DNA of 64,000 bases from positions 1 through 64,000 of the forward strand of contig JAPOTT010000032.1 of assembly GCA_026709025.1 (NCBI GenBank), in the 5' to 3' direction. Source of the DNA: a bacterium. Its GTDB lineage: Bacteria > Actinomycetota > Acidimicrobiia > Acidimicrobiales > Bin134. Each line of letters begins with the position of its first letter. The first letter of the stretch is position 1. Positions 9,976 to 18,433 of the stretch are shown here, one piece after another. Below the pieces are notes generated by a model. The model saw only the letters and a list, made by a program, of their open reading frames with translations. It did not search any database and was not told where the DNA came from. Made by a program: the position numbers and the translations under genes.

Positions 9976-11541
9976 TTAGCTGTGGGTTACGTTTTGGAGG
10001 CGGTATAGGCGGATTGAGTTGTTTGTTTGTTGGGTGGTTACCTCTATGCGGTCAAAGCCACTGCGCCGCAGGTCTAGGTCGAAGTTCTCAATATCTAGAG
10101 GGCTCCATTGGTTTACAGATGCGGCATCAAAGATAATCCACTCCACTTGCGGTGCGGCAGCTACCGCTGCGGCATTGGGGTTGGTTAGAGGCTGTAGTTC
10201 GTAAAGCCTGGCCCGATCAGATAGCAGGGGCAGGATCGACTCCGAAGCCCGCACCGCCGCGTTGTCTGGGATCATGTTGGCCGCATCACGCCTAGCGATG
10301 TCTAGGGTTTCTTGTCGGCCCCAATCCCATGGACGCTCATACAAAGAGCTCGGTGCATCTCGCAGGAAAAATAAACTAGCGGTGAGCACCAGCGCCGTTA
10401 GCAAGCGGCGATCCACGTTAACCCGCTCCACCAACACCCGCCCAGAGCGAGCTAGAGCAAACACCGTAGCTGCAAACACAAACGGAATTATTGGCACTGT
10501 TTGGGATGCTTCAGCTAGCTGCCCTTCTTCAACATCGGCCACTAGATACACAGCCAATAATGGCAATACCGGTAACACATAACGAGGCGCTACCAACGGC
10601 AACAACATCACCGGTGCCAACAAAAAAACCACCATCTCAAAGTTGGCTTGGGAAAAGGCATCTGCCAACACCTGATGAGGTGCCGATACAAAGCCCCATA
10701 ACACAGAGCCTGGGTTGTTGTGTCCAAAATCTGAAAAAGCCTCGGTGTGGGGAAAGTTCCCGGCATTGAAGCGAGGCTGAATTACGGTTAGCGCCAGAAT
10801 CCCATACCCAGCTGCTACTGCAGCTATAAGCACGCCTCTGCGTCGCTCCCCTTGTGCGCTCACCAACAAACCAAACCCTGCAAGTGCAAAAGCCAAATCG
10901 GAACGACAAATTACCACCACCAAAGCCATGGCATAAAAGAGCTTCCAGTGTTGTTTTAAAGCCCACAAGATGGCCGCAAATATCGCTGGTACCGCTAAGG
11001 CCTCAGGGTGAAAGTCGGAGAGGTTGAGTGCGTGAACAGCCGGGTAGATGCAATAGGCCAGCGTAACTGCGGTGGCACCTCCGGTTTTGAGGCGTCCCAC
11101 ATCTCTGGTGAGCCTCCACAGCGGCACCACTGCTAGGCCAAGCGCTGCTGCCTGCAAGCTTAACAAGGTGGGTTGATCTGGGAAAAGGGCTGTTAGCAAA
11201 GCTATCGGATACAAGATGAAGGCCCCTTGTTCCCATAACAGGTTGTGCCCAGCCAAGCTAGAAAGCGGTTCAAGCCCTTCGCGGATGAGCCAAAGCCCTT
11301 GAAGATGGCTAGACAAGCCTAAGCCAGCATCTAGCTGACGGGTACGAGCTAGGGAGAGACCAGCTAACAAGCCACCTAGCAGCACCGCCACAACCCAGGG
11401 TAAGGCTTGGTCTATCTGTTTGGTATCAAAGCGGGCTTGCCAGCGCAGTGAGAATGTTTCCAAGCGGCGACGCACCTGAGCGGGCCGAAAAGCGGTGTTG
11501 CGCGTGCTGCTCACGGGGCTTCGCAAGAACGGATTAGCCAA
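9976..11541 (-). CDS. DUF2079 polytopic membrane protein
   Basis: The 521-residue product has roughly ten hydrophobic segments and the hallmarks of DUF2079, including SSHLQGLWLIREG near residue 80, LLWEQGAFILYPIALL, and LSDFHPEALAVPAIFA near 170 (the DFHPE motif). The family resembles GT-C type glycosyltransferase scaffolds, but its substrate is not known. The first in-frame start is TTG at 11541. A GTG at 11514 is an alternative, and neither has a clear ribosome binding site. The C-terminal 100 residues look extracytoplasmic. It is the last gene before the defence cassette, which it faces tail to tail. Confidence 0.75.
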   Translation of the reverse strand: MANPFLRSPVSSTRNTAFRPAQVRRRLETFSLRWQARFDTKQIDQALPWVVAVLLGGLLAGLSLARTRQLDAGLGLSSHLQGLWLIREGLEPLSSLAGHNLLWEQGAFILYPIALLTALFPDQPTLLSLQAAALGLAVVPLWRLTRDVGRLKTGGATAVTLAYCIYPAVHALNLSDFHPEALAVPAIFAAILWALKQHWKLFYAMALVVVICRSDLAFALAGFGLLVSAQGERRRGVLIAAVAAGYGILALTVIQPRFNAGNFPHTEAFSDFGHNNPGSVLWGFVSAPHQVLADAFSQANFEMVVFLLAPVMLLPLVAPRYVLPVLPLLAVYLVADVEEGQLAEASQTVPIIPFVFAATVFALARSGRVLVERVNVDRRLLTALVLTASLFFLRDAPSSLYERPWDWGRQETLDIARRDAANMIPDNAAVRASESILPLLSDRARLYELQPLTNPNAAAVAAAPQVEWIIFDAASVNQWSPLDIENFDLDLRRSGFDRIEVTTQQTNNSIRLYRLQNVTHS

Positions 11542-11626
11542 AAACGAGGCGATACCCGCCGCGCAACAAGGGGTTACTCAGAACACGCACTTTTAAAAGA
11601 CTACTAAATCGCGCTGCGCGTACAAC

Positions 11627-11632
11627 TATGAT
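11627..11632 (+). promoter_or_regulatory. -10 element of tRNA-Pro
   Basis: TATGAT lies 23 bases upstream of the mature tRNA 5' end, a sensible distance for a short tRNA leader. The matching -35 (CTAAAT at a 17-base spacing) is poor. Confidence 0.35.
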
Positions 11633-11655
11633 GGGGCAAGTGGGTGTATCGCCTA

Positions 11656-11733
11656 CGGGCTGTGGCGCAGCTTGGTTAGCGCGTCGGTCTGGGGGACCGA
11701 AGGTCCCGGGTTCAAATCCCGGCAGCCCGACCA
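11656..11733 (+). tRNA. tRNA-Pro (anticodon GGG)
   Basis: The cloverleaf is complete. The acceptor CGGGCTG pairs with CAGCCCG, the D arm is GCGCAGCTTGGTTAGCGC, the anticodon stem TCGGT/ACCGA encloses a loop with GGG, and the T arm carries GGTTCAAATCC. The 3' CCA is encoded at 11731-11733. It decodes CCC and CCU proline codons. Confidence 0.95.
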
Positions 11734-11757
11734 GAGCGTGTAACTAAAACAATAGAG

Positions 11758-11970
11758 CTAGAACAACAACGCTATGCCTTCAATCGCACGCCAGGCTAAG
11801 TACACAACGGCTGCGGCCAGAAAGAGCCAAAAGTGCCACGGGGCGCTGGAGCGAACAGGTTCAACAGGCGTGCTAGGAGCTTCTAGCACAGCACCACAGC
11901 GAGGGCATTTGCCATCTAGCGTAAGCGTGCCGGGATTCCAGAACCGTTCACAAGGCTCACACCAAGGCAT
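11758..11970 (-). CDS. Small zinc-ribbon membrane protein
   Basis: The 70-residue product begins MPWCEPCERFW and has a second pair CPRCG, giving a C-x2-C...C-x2-C zinc ribbon in the first 30 residues. One hydrophobic helix (about residues 46-67) follows near the C-terminus. The layout suggests a membrane-anchored ribbon facing the cytoplasm. It lies 58 bases downstream of the SpoIIE-type phosphatase on the same strand and may be co-transcribed with it. No function can be assigned. The two Cys pairs and the membrane helix argue that the gene is real despite its size. Confidence 0.65.
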   Translation of the reverse strand: MPWCEPCERFWNPGTLTLDGKCPRCGAVLEAPSTPVEPVRSSAPWHFWLFLAAAVVYLAWRAIEGIALLF

Positions 11971-12028
11971 TACAGATAGTTTGCCAAACCCGGTGAATGC
12001 ACATTCAAATCCCTCAAACCCCTACATA

Positions 12029-13138
12029 CTAGGTGCGTCGCACGGCCAAAATGGCTACATCATCGGCGATGGTGCCGTCTGCAAAATCTCGGGCACCCTC
12101 TAGCAGCGTTTTACAAAGCGTATCGGGCGACACGGTGGGATCTCGGCGCAGGTGCTGAGCAATGCGATCCTCGCCGAACTGGGCATCACCGTAGCGCACT
12201 TCGGCTAAACCATCTGTGTACATGAGCACGGTATCACCGGCATCTAAGGGCACCTCCCGGCTGAAATAAGTGCTGTTGGCATCCAGCATCAAAAGCGGCC
12301 CGGTAGCCCGCAGCGGCTGTACCTCCTTTTCATGCCACAGCCACGCTGCCGGGTGGCCTGCGGAGGCATAGCGCATTGCTTGGGCTTCGGTGTCGAACAC
12401 CACTAGCACTGCAGAGATGAACTCCTCAGAGCGCTCTATGGATGCCATCTGACCGTTTAACTCCTCTAGAGCTTGAGCAGGATCGCGGAACTGCCCCAAG
12501 AAAACTCGTAGCAAGTACTTAGCTTGAAACGCCGTAATTGAGGATTCAATGCCCCTGCCAGCCACATCGCCCACCACCGCAGCAACTCGGGTAGGGCTGA
12601 TCCTGAAAACATCAAAGAAATCACCCGCCATAACACCCTCACCGGCTTGGTAGACACGGCCCACCTCATAGCCAGAAAAATCTGGCAGGTGATCTGGTGC
12701 TAGCCGGTCGGCCCAAGCTAGGGGGGCCAGATCATCTTGGCTAAGGGTTTGTTCAGCGCGGCGTTGTTTTTCAAATCGCTCCTGAGTTAGCCGGGCTTCG
12801 GCCACAGCTCGGCGACCCCACCAAAGCGGAAACATGGCTGGCACCACCACCGCTGCTAACACCGCAGCTATCAATCTGGAGTCCACAAAGGCCGTGACAA
12901 GCGCCACCAAAGTAAGCACCACATAAAGCACCGCAGCGTGGGCATCCCTGCGAAAGCTGGACTCCGCTAAGGTGTGAACCGACTCGTAAGCCCGTTCGCC
13001 TTCTGTGTCGTAGTTCTCACCTGCGTGGGTTAGCTCAATGCGTCGCAAAAAGCGGTAACGATGCTGCGCTGAGCGGATGAAAACCTCTGCGGCGTAAGCA
13101 CACACGCCCGCGGTGATGAGCAGGAACAAAAGTACCAT
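12029..13138 (-). CDS. Membrane-anchored SpoIIE/PP2C-type serine phosphatase
   Basis: The 369-residue product starts with one membrane helix, has a helix pair around residues 68-105, and continues as a SpoIIE domain from about residue 155. Metal-binding acidic motifs are visible: AGDFFDVF near 172, VVGDVAGRG near 190, TDGLAEV near 312 and a terminal ADDVAILAVRR. Such phosphatases usually act on anti-sigma-factor antagonists or STAS proteins. No partner gene is nearby, so the target is unknown. It starts nine bases after der stops and is probably in one transcript with it. Confidence 0.85.
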   Translation of the reverse strand: MVLLFLLITAGVCAYAAEVFIRSAQHRYRFLRRIELTHAGENYDTEGERAYESVHTLAESSFRRDAHAAVLYVVLTLVALVTAFVDSRLIAAVLAAVVVPAMFPLWWGRRAVAEARLTQERFEKQRRAEQTLSQDDLAPLAWADRLAPDHLPDFSGYEVGRVYQAGEGVMAGDFFDVFRISPTRVAAVVGDVAGRGIESSITAFQAKYLLRVFLGQFRDPAQALEELNGQMASIERSEEFISAVLVVFDTEAQAMRYASAGHPAAWLWHEKEVQPLRATGPLLMLDANSTYFSREVPLDAGDTVLMYTDGLAEVRYGDAQFGEDRIAQHLRRDPTVSPDTLCKTLLEGARDFADGTIADDVAILAVRRT

Positions 13139-13147
13139 GCTATAAAG

Positions 13148-14602
13148 CTACTGCAAAGAGCGCCGCCGCACCCGCAGCTTCACCGGTGTATTTGTTAGCT
13201 GAAAGGCTTCCCTAAGGCTGCGTTCTAGATAACGAAGGTAAGTTCGGGGCAAGGTGCGGTTGGCAAACAAGGTAAAGGTAGGTGGATCCGACGCGCCCTG
13301 CGTGGCGTACAGCACGCGTGCCCCATCGGGGGCTGGATGGGCAGCTTGGGCATCACGTAGGGCTTTGTTGACGGCTTGGGTGGGTATGCGCCTTCGGTAT
13401 TGCTCGATGGCTTGACGCAGTTCGGGAAACAGCTTGGCTATCCCCTTGCCCGACAAAGCGCTGGTACGCAGCACTGCGGCATCGCTAATGAAGTGCAAGC
13501 GGCGTTCTATATCTAAAGCAATGGACTCCCGGGCCTCGGTGGTAAGCAGATCCCATTTGTTCAACAACACCACAATCGGACAACCTGCGGCATCTGTGCG
13601 CTCAGCTAGCCTTTGGTCTTGGTGGGTGATACCAACGGTGGCATCTATAACCAACAAGGCAATATCGCAGCGATCCACAGACTCTAGGGCGCGCAGCAAA
13701 GAGTAGTACTCGGTGGCATCATCTATGCGGGCGCGCCGCCGCATTCCAGCGGTATCCACAAACCGCACCGGGCCGAGGTGGGTGTGGGCGACCGTGTCGA
13801 TGGAATCTCGGGTGGTGCCGGGCTGGTCGTGAACAACAGAGCGTTCATCGCCAACCAAGCGGTTGAACAGGGTGGACTTACCAGCGTTAGGACGACCCAA
13901 TATCGCTACAGAAATCATCGCAGCATCTACAGGTGTGGTTTGAACTGCACCTGTAGATGCACCTGTATTTGCAACTGTATTTGGTAGCGCCTGAGGTAAC
14001 GCAGACATGCAAGCATCCAGCAAATCCCCCACCCCTATGCCGTGTAGGGCGCTGATTGGAAAGGGGTGTCCCAAGCCCAGTTTGGTGAAATCCCAGATGG
14101 CGCTTTGGTGCATCTCATCGTCCACCTTGTTGGCAGCCACAAACACAGGCCCGCTCCGACAGCGCAGCTTGGCGGCCACACCCTCATCATCGCCGGTAAC
14201 GCCAGTTTGGGTGCAAACCACCAGCACCACCACATCGGCATCGGCCATGGCTTTTTCACTTTGTGCCGACACCTTATCGTCCATTGCCTCGCCGGGGCTA
14301 TTGCTTGGCGGCAACCAGCCCCCTGTGTCTACCACGGTGAAGTCTTGGGCTTGCCAGCTTGCTGTTATTGCCTTGCGGTCGCGGGTAACCCCCGGATGTT
14401 CAGCCACAATGGCCTCACGACGGCCCAAAATGCGGTTCATCAAGGTGGACTTACCCACGTTAGGTCTGCCCACTATGGCCACAGTGGGCAGGGGCACACC
14501 AGGCGTTGCATTGGCTTTGGGCAAACCAGATACAGGATTTGATGCAGACACGGCTATAAGGATACGGGTTCTGCTTGCAGCAAGGTTGCGGGGCATGCGC
14601 AC
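13148..14602 (-). CDS. der: Ribosome-assembly GTPase Der (EngA)
   Basis: Two tandem GTPase domains identify Der, which helps mature the 50S subunit. The first has GRPNVGKST at residues 45-53 and the second GRPNAGKST near 235, each followed by G2-G4 motifs such as DTGGW, NKVDD, DTAGMR and NKWD, then a KH-like C-terminal domain. The first start is GTG at 14602; ATG 14596 and GTG 14551 (giving VSASNPV) are alternatives and the true start is uncertain. The linker between the GTPase domains carries three 12-base repeats. der diverges from ispH over a shared A+T-rich element, and the SpoIIE-type gene follows closely. Confidence 0.95.
   Translation of the reverse strand: MRMPRNLAASRTRILIAVSASNPVSGLPKANATPGVPLPTVAIVGRPNVGKSTLMNRILGRREAIVAEHPGVTRDRKAITASWQAQDFTVVDTGGWLPPSNSPGEAMDDKVSAQSEKAMADADVVVLVVCTQTGVTGDDEGVAAKLRCRSGPVFVAANKVDDEMHQSAIWDFTKLGLGHPFPISALHGIGVGDLLDACMSALPQALPNTVANTGASTGAVQTTPVDAAMISVAILGRPNAGKSTLFNRLVGDERSVVHDQPGTTRDSIDTVAHTHLGPVRFVDTAGMRRRARIDDATEYYSLLRALESVDRCDIALLVIDATVGITHQDQRLAERTDAAGCPIVVLLNKWDLLTTEARESIALDIERRLHFISDAAVLRTSALSGKGIAKLFPELRQAIEQYRRRIPTQAVNKALRDAQAAHPAPDGARVLYATQGASDPPTFTLFANRTLPRTYLRYLERSLREAFQLTNTPVKLRVRRRSLQ
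13946..13981 (-). repeat. Three 12-nt direct repeats in the Der inter-domain linker
   Basis: On the plus strand the unit tgcacctgtaga/tt occurs three times in a row, each copy differing by one to three bases. In der it encodes a Thr/Gly/Ala/Val-rich linker between the two GTPase domains. It keeps the reading frame. Confidence 0.7.
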
Positions 14603-14605
14603 CGC

Positions 14606-14612
14606 TAAATTA
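14606..14612. promoter_or_regulatory. Symmetric -10 element between der and ispH (bidirectional promoter candidate)
   Basis: TAAATTA reads TAAATT on the plus strand and TAATTT on the minus strand. On plus, TAAATT ends six bases before an in-frame ATG of ispH at 14618. On minus, TAATTT ends four bases before the first GTG of der and ten before its ATG. No other promoter-like sequence is seen in the nine bases between the two outermost starts. Confidence 0.4.
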
Positions 14613-15652
14613 TGGACATGAACGTGGACAAAGTAATCCTGGCTGCTCCTCGGGGATTTTGCGCTGGGGTGGAGATGGCCATCAAGGCCCTAGCGTGGCT
14701 GGTACGTACTTTTGACGGGCCGGTGTACTGCTACCACGAGATTGTTCACAACAAGCTGGTGGTGCAGCGTTTTGAGAAGCTAGGCGTTGTGTTTGTAGAC
14801 GACATTTCAGAGGTGCCCCCCGGCCACCCCATCATGTTGTCGGCCCATGGCTCTGCCCCGGAGGTAGTAGATGCAGCAAGCCGCCAAGCTAGCTACATGG
14901 TGGATGCAGTGTGCCCGCTAGTAACTAAGGTGCATCACGAGGTAAAAGTACGTGCCCACAAGGGTTATCGCATCGTTTATGTGGGCCATGAAGACCATGA
15001 AGAGGCAGTGGGTACTATGGCGGTGGCCCCAGAGTCCATCCACCCTGTAGAGAGCGTTGCTGATGTAGAGGCTTTGCCCGATTTCGAAGAGCCGGTAGCG
15101 CTTCTCGCGCAAACCACATTGTCGCACAGAGACTGGGATGAGGTTCTTCAAGCTGCTAAAGGCCGTTACCCCCATATGTGGACTCCAGGGCGCAGCGACC
15201 TCTGCTTTGCCACCACCAACCGCCAAGCCGCGCTCACTGCTATAGCCGCCGATTGCGACACCGTGGTGATTGTTGGTTCGGCTAACTCCTCCAACACAAC
15301 GGCCTTAGAAAAGCTGGCCCGAGAGCTAGGGTGTGAGAGCGTTTATAGGGTGAATAAAGCCTCAGAGCTTCCGCATAATCTCTGTGGCACTGTTGGGCTT
15401 ACGGCTGGGGCATCAGCACCCGAAGAGCTGATCTCTGAGGTGTTGGATTATCTTAATCCCATTCAGGGTGTAACCGAGGTTTCTTTCACTGCTGAAGACG
15501 AGTACTTTCCGCCTCCGCGCAACCTACGGGATTTGATTGTGGCCTCTGGCGCAATGGCTTCGTTCAGCTTAGGCGGGCCACCCACCACAAAACCCATGGT
15601 AGATCGCCAAGTAGCAGCAAGCGCTGTGTTGGATGGGCTAGCTGGATGCTAA
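14612..15652 (+). CDS. ispH: 4-hydroxy-3-methylbut-2-enyl diphosphate reductase IspH
   Basis: IspH carries out the last step of the MEP isoprenoid pathway, reducing HMBPP to IPP and DMAPP with a [4Fe-4S] cluster. The three cluster cysteines are visible in PRGFCAGVEMA (residue 17), DAVCPLVTKVH (about 101) and DLCFATTNRQ (about 197). The conserved AHGSAPE, GHEDHEEAVGTM and NSSNTTAL segments are also present. The length of 346 is normal. ATG 14612 and ATG 14618 are both possible; the second fits a leaderless transcript from TAAATT. It converges with plsC, ten bases apart. Confidence 0.95.
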   Translation: MDMNVDKVILAAPRGFCAGVEMAIKALAWLVRTFDGPVYCYHEIVHNKLVVQRFEKLGVVFVDDISEVPPGHPIMLSAHGSAPEVVDAASRQASYMVDAVCPLVTKVHHEVKVRAHKGYRIVYVGHEDHEEAVGTMAVAPESIHPVESVADVEALPDFEEPVALLAQTTLSHRDWDEVLQAAKGRYPHMWTPGRSDLCFATTNRQAALTAIAADCDTVVIVGSANSSNTTALEKLARELGCESVYRVNKASELPHNLCGTVGLTAGASAPEELISEVLDYLNPIQGVTEVSFTAEDEYFPPPRNLRDLIVASGAMASFSLGGPPTTKPMVDRQVAASAVLDGLAGC

Positions 15653-15662
15653 CCGCAGATAG

Positions 15663-16436
15663 CTAGTTTGGTTCGACATCTGCGCTGGGAATCCAAACAG
15701 CCAAGCCCAATTCGTGTTGGATTTGGTTGAACATTGTTTGCAGCGTGTCGCGCAACTCTTGTGAGTGTTTGGCTAGGTCTGCTTTGCCAAGCCGTCCGTT
15801 CTCTGACAGAGCTGGTGGAGGTATTGGTTGACCCCACACAAAACGAACCTTGCGGGGCCGAGGTATACGCACGCCAATCCCCATAGCCCGTTCGGTGCCA
15901 CCAATAGCAACCGGCACCACCGGCACCTGAGCCTTAGCTGACAGCCAGATCACCCCATCTAACAATGGAAAGATGCGTGTCCCCGACTTGCGCTCCCCTT
16001 CTGGAAACATTACGAGGGGCTGTCCGGCTTCTAGCACTGCCAAAGCTGCTTTGAGAGCGCTGCGATCAATTTTGTCTCGACGCACGGGGAAAGCACCCAT
16101 AGCTACTAGAAGCCAAGTGGTAACAGGCCCGCGAAACAGGCCGCTTTTGGCAAAGTAGCGCAGCGGCCGGCCCGCCGAAGCTCCGAGCATGGGGGTGTCT
16201 AAGTTGGAGCGATGGGTAGGGGCGATGATGACACCTCCAGTAGCTGGCAGGTTGCTGCGCCCGCGGGTGTAACACCGAAAATAGATGCCAAAGACAAAGC
16301 GGGAGAAGCGCTGTGCAAGCAAGTGAGAGATGACCGCTGCCCAACGTCCTTTGGCTTCCAAGATTTCTGGGCGTAGCTGATCGCCGTGTTCAGGTTTGTG
16401 GTTGTTTGACGTGTTTGACGTAGCTGCATCCTCCAT
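15663..16436 (-). CDS. plsC: 1-acyl-glycerol-3-phosphate acyltransferase (PlsC family)
   Basis: The 257-residue protein has the acyltransferase H-x4-D motif in THRSNLDTPML (about residues 92-102), the FPEGERKSG motif near 148, and the hydrophobic VPVVPVAIGG segment. These place it in the PlsC family, which transfers an acyl chain to the sn-2 position of lysophosphatidate at the inner membrane. It starts six bases after cmk stops, at the end of the aroH-tyrA-aroA-cmk run; a plsC beside cmk and der is common in actinobacteria. Which acyl acceptor this copy uses cannot be read from the sequence. Confidence 0.85.
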   Translation of the reverse strand: MEDAATSNTSNNHKPEHGDQLRPEILEAKGRWAAVISHLLAQRFSRFVFGIYFRCYTRGRSNLPATGGVIIAPTHRSNLDTPMLGASAGRPLRYFAKSGLFRGPVTTWLLVAMGAFPVRRDKIDRSALKAALAVLEAGQPLVMFPEGERKSGTRIFPLLDGVIWLSAKAQVPVVPVAIGGTERAMGIGVRIPRPRKVRFVWGQPIPPPALSENGRLGKADLAKHSQELRDTLQTMFNQIQHELGLAVWIPSADVEPN

Positions 16437-16442
16437 AAAGAA

Positions 16443-17141
16443 TCAATCGTGATCGGTGTTCAGGCGCTCTACAAGGTTGCTAACCACCTCATCTATGGTG
16501 AGTTCGGTGGTGTCTAGGTGAATAGCGTCAGATGCTTGGATGAGCGGATCGTGCTGGCGGGAGGAATCGGCGGCATCTCGGGCGGCTAGGTCGGTTGCCA
16601 CGGTTTCGTAATCCAAAGCAGCAACCTCGTTGGCGCGCCGTTCAGCTCGCACCTTCACGGAAGCGCTTAAGTACACCTTTAGTTCAGCATCAGGAAACAC
16701 CGCAGTGCCAATATCTCGTCCTTCCAACACTCCCCCGCCGCGCTCTATTGCCCAAGCTCGTTGGCGTACTCGCAGCACCTCACGCACCCCTGGAATGGCT
16801 GCCACAGTGCTAACGGATCGGGTTACCTCGGGTCCTCTAATCTGGGTGGTGGCATCCACGCCATTCACGGTGACGGTACTTTCGTCTACGTGTATGCGGC
16901 TGTTCTTAGCTACCTCTACTACGGCTGCGCTATCGGCAAGATCTACCCCGTGTACCATCACAGCAAAAGCTACCGACCGGTACATTGCGCCAGTATCTAA
17001 GTACTCCAAACCTAAGCGCCGGGCTAGATGCTTAGCGATGGTGGACTTGCCTGAGCCTGCTGGCCCGTCAATGGCAATTACCCTCAGCTTGGTTGGGAAC
17101 TGCTGACTATCATCGGGTAGCTCACTGTCAAGACCGCTCAC
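16443..17141 (-). CDS. cmk: Cytidylate kinase
   Basis: Cmk phosphorylates CMP and dCMP using ATP. A P-loop GPAGSGKST lies at about residues 24-32, followed by LEYLDTGAMYRSVA and the LEGRDIGTAVFPDA segment of the NMP-binding and lid regions. The length of 232 is typical. Its start overlaps the aroA stop by four bases, so translation is probably coupled. The final DEVVSNLVERL matches the usual C-terminal helix. Confidence 0.95.
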   Translation of the reverse strand: MSGLDSELPDDSQQFPTKLRVIAIDGPAGSGKSTIAKHLARRLGLEYLDTGAMYRSVAFAVMVHGVDLADSAAVVEVAKNSRIHVDESTVTVNGVDATTQIRGPEVTRSVSTVAAIPGVREVLRVRQRAWAIERGGGVLEGRDIGTAVFPDAELKVYLSASVKVRAERRANEVAALDYETVATDLAARDAADSSRQHDPLIQASDAIHLDTTELTIDEVVSNLVERLNTDHD

Positions 17142-18433
17142 AGAGCTACTCCTTGGGTAACGGTAGCTAAATCTTGGGCAAAGCCCGGATAGCTAGTTTG
17201 CGTTGCCTCAAAGCCCGTTATGGTCACCGTGCCCAAACCTACTGCCCCAGCGATAGCTGCTGCCATTGCTATCCGGTGGTCGCCTTGGGCATCTATGGTG
17301 GCATGCTTTGAAAATTGTGCGCGGCCCAGCCCACTTATCACCAAGCGTTGCTTGCTCAGATGGTGCTTAACCCCCAAGGCACCTAGCAAGGTTGAGATGG
17401 TAGCTGCGCGGTCGGTTTCTTTTACGCGTAGCTCAGCGATGCCCTCAATGGTTGTGGTGCCCGAAGCGGCTGCGGCAGCCACTGCCAAGATGGGCACCTC
17501 ATCTATGCATCCGGGCATTTCTTGTGTAGCGATGCTGGTGCCGGTTAGCTGGCTGCTACGCGCACTAACCACGCCCGTAGCAGCGTCGGTGTCTATAGCA
17601 GCACCCATACGCTGTAACACATCTATAAAACCGCAACGAGCCGGGCCAAGATAGACGCTCTGGGCCACAAGGTTGCTATCTGGGGCCAGAAGTGCCCCGA
17701 CTAGCCAAAAAGCTGCTTGCGACGGGTCTCCTGCTACCTCGACATCGGGTGGTTCTAGTTCACCCGGCCAGATCTGTATGGTGTTGGCTTCACGCACCAG
17801 CTTGGCACCAGCAGATGCGAGCATCTCTTCGGTATGGGTTCTGCTGAGCTGCGGTTCGCGTACCACAGTTGGCCCTACAGCGTTGAGGGCCGCTAACAAC
17901 AAAGCACTCTTCACCTGCGCTGAAGCCACCGGCAAGGCGTAATCGATGCCCCGTAACTGCCCGCCACGAACATGTAGCGGTGCTAAAGAACCCTTAGGCC
18001 CGCTACCTTTTATGGATGCTCCCATTTGAGATAGGGGCACAATGATCCGATCCATAGGGCGACTTCGCACAGAGGCATCACCATCTAATGTGGTTGAGAA
18101 CCCAAAGCCCGCTAGCAGACCTGCTAACAACCGTATGGCCGTGCCAGAGTTGCCCAGGTAGAGCGGCTCAGATGCACCGATTAATCCGCCGGTAATCCGC
18201 ACGGCGTTATCGCCAAGGCTTTCTGTGCGGGCTCCCAAAGCCGCTATTGCACTAAGGGTGCGGGCAACGTCTTGGCCATCTGAGAGACCTCGTACCTCAC
18301 AGGGCCTCCTGCCAAGCGCAGCAATCATCAGGGCTCTATGGGAGATGGACTTATCACCGGGCACACGGATGGTGCCGTTGAAGCTGCAACCTCCTTGAAT
18401 GGTTACCTGTTGACTGCTTGTTTTTGGATTCAT
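17138..18433 (-). CDS. aroA: 3-phosphoshikimate 1-carboxyvinyltransferase (EPSP synthase)
   Basis: AroA joins PEP to shikimate 3-phosphate in the shikimate pathway. Visible signatures are PGDKSISHRALMIAALG near residue 25, LGNSGTAIRLLAGLL near 98 and RVKETDRAATISTLL near 335. The length of 431 is normal. It overlaps tyrA upstream and cmk downstream by four bases each, so the aromatic and nucleotide genes form one coupled unit. Confidence 0.95.
   Translation of the reverse strand: MNPKTSSQQVTIQGGCSFNGTIRVPGDKSISHRALMIAALGRRPCEVRGLSDGQDVARTLSAIAALGARTESLGDNAVRITGGLIGASEPLYLGNSGTAIRLLAGLLAGFGFSTTLDGDASVRSRPMDRIIVPLSQMGASIKGSGPKGSLAPLHVRGGQLRGIDYALPVASAQVKSALLLAALNAVGPTVVREPQLSRTHTEEMLASAGAKLVREANTIQIWPGELEPPDVEVAGDPSQAAFWLVGALLAPDSNLVAQSVYLGPARCGFIDVLQRMGAAIDTDAATGVVSARSSQLTGTSIATQEMPGCIDEVPILAVAAAAASGTTTIEGIAELRVKETDRAATISTLLGALGVKHHLSKQRLVISGLGRAQFSKHATIDAQGDHRIAMAAAIAGAVGLGTVTITGFEATQTSYPGFAQDLATVTQGVAL

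Noticed and set aside
14007-14621. Plus-strand open frame of 204 codons opposite der
   Set aside because: It is antisense to the first GTPase domain of Der and shows no domain of its own.
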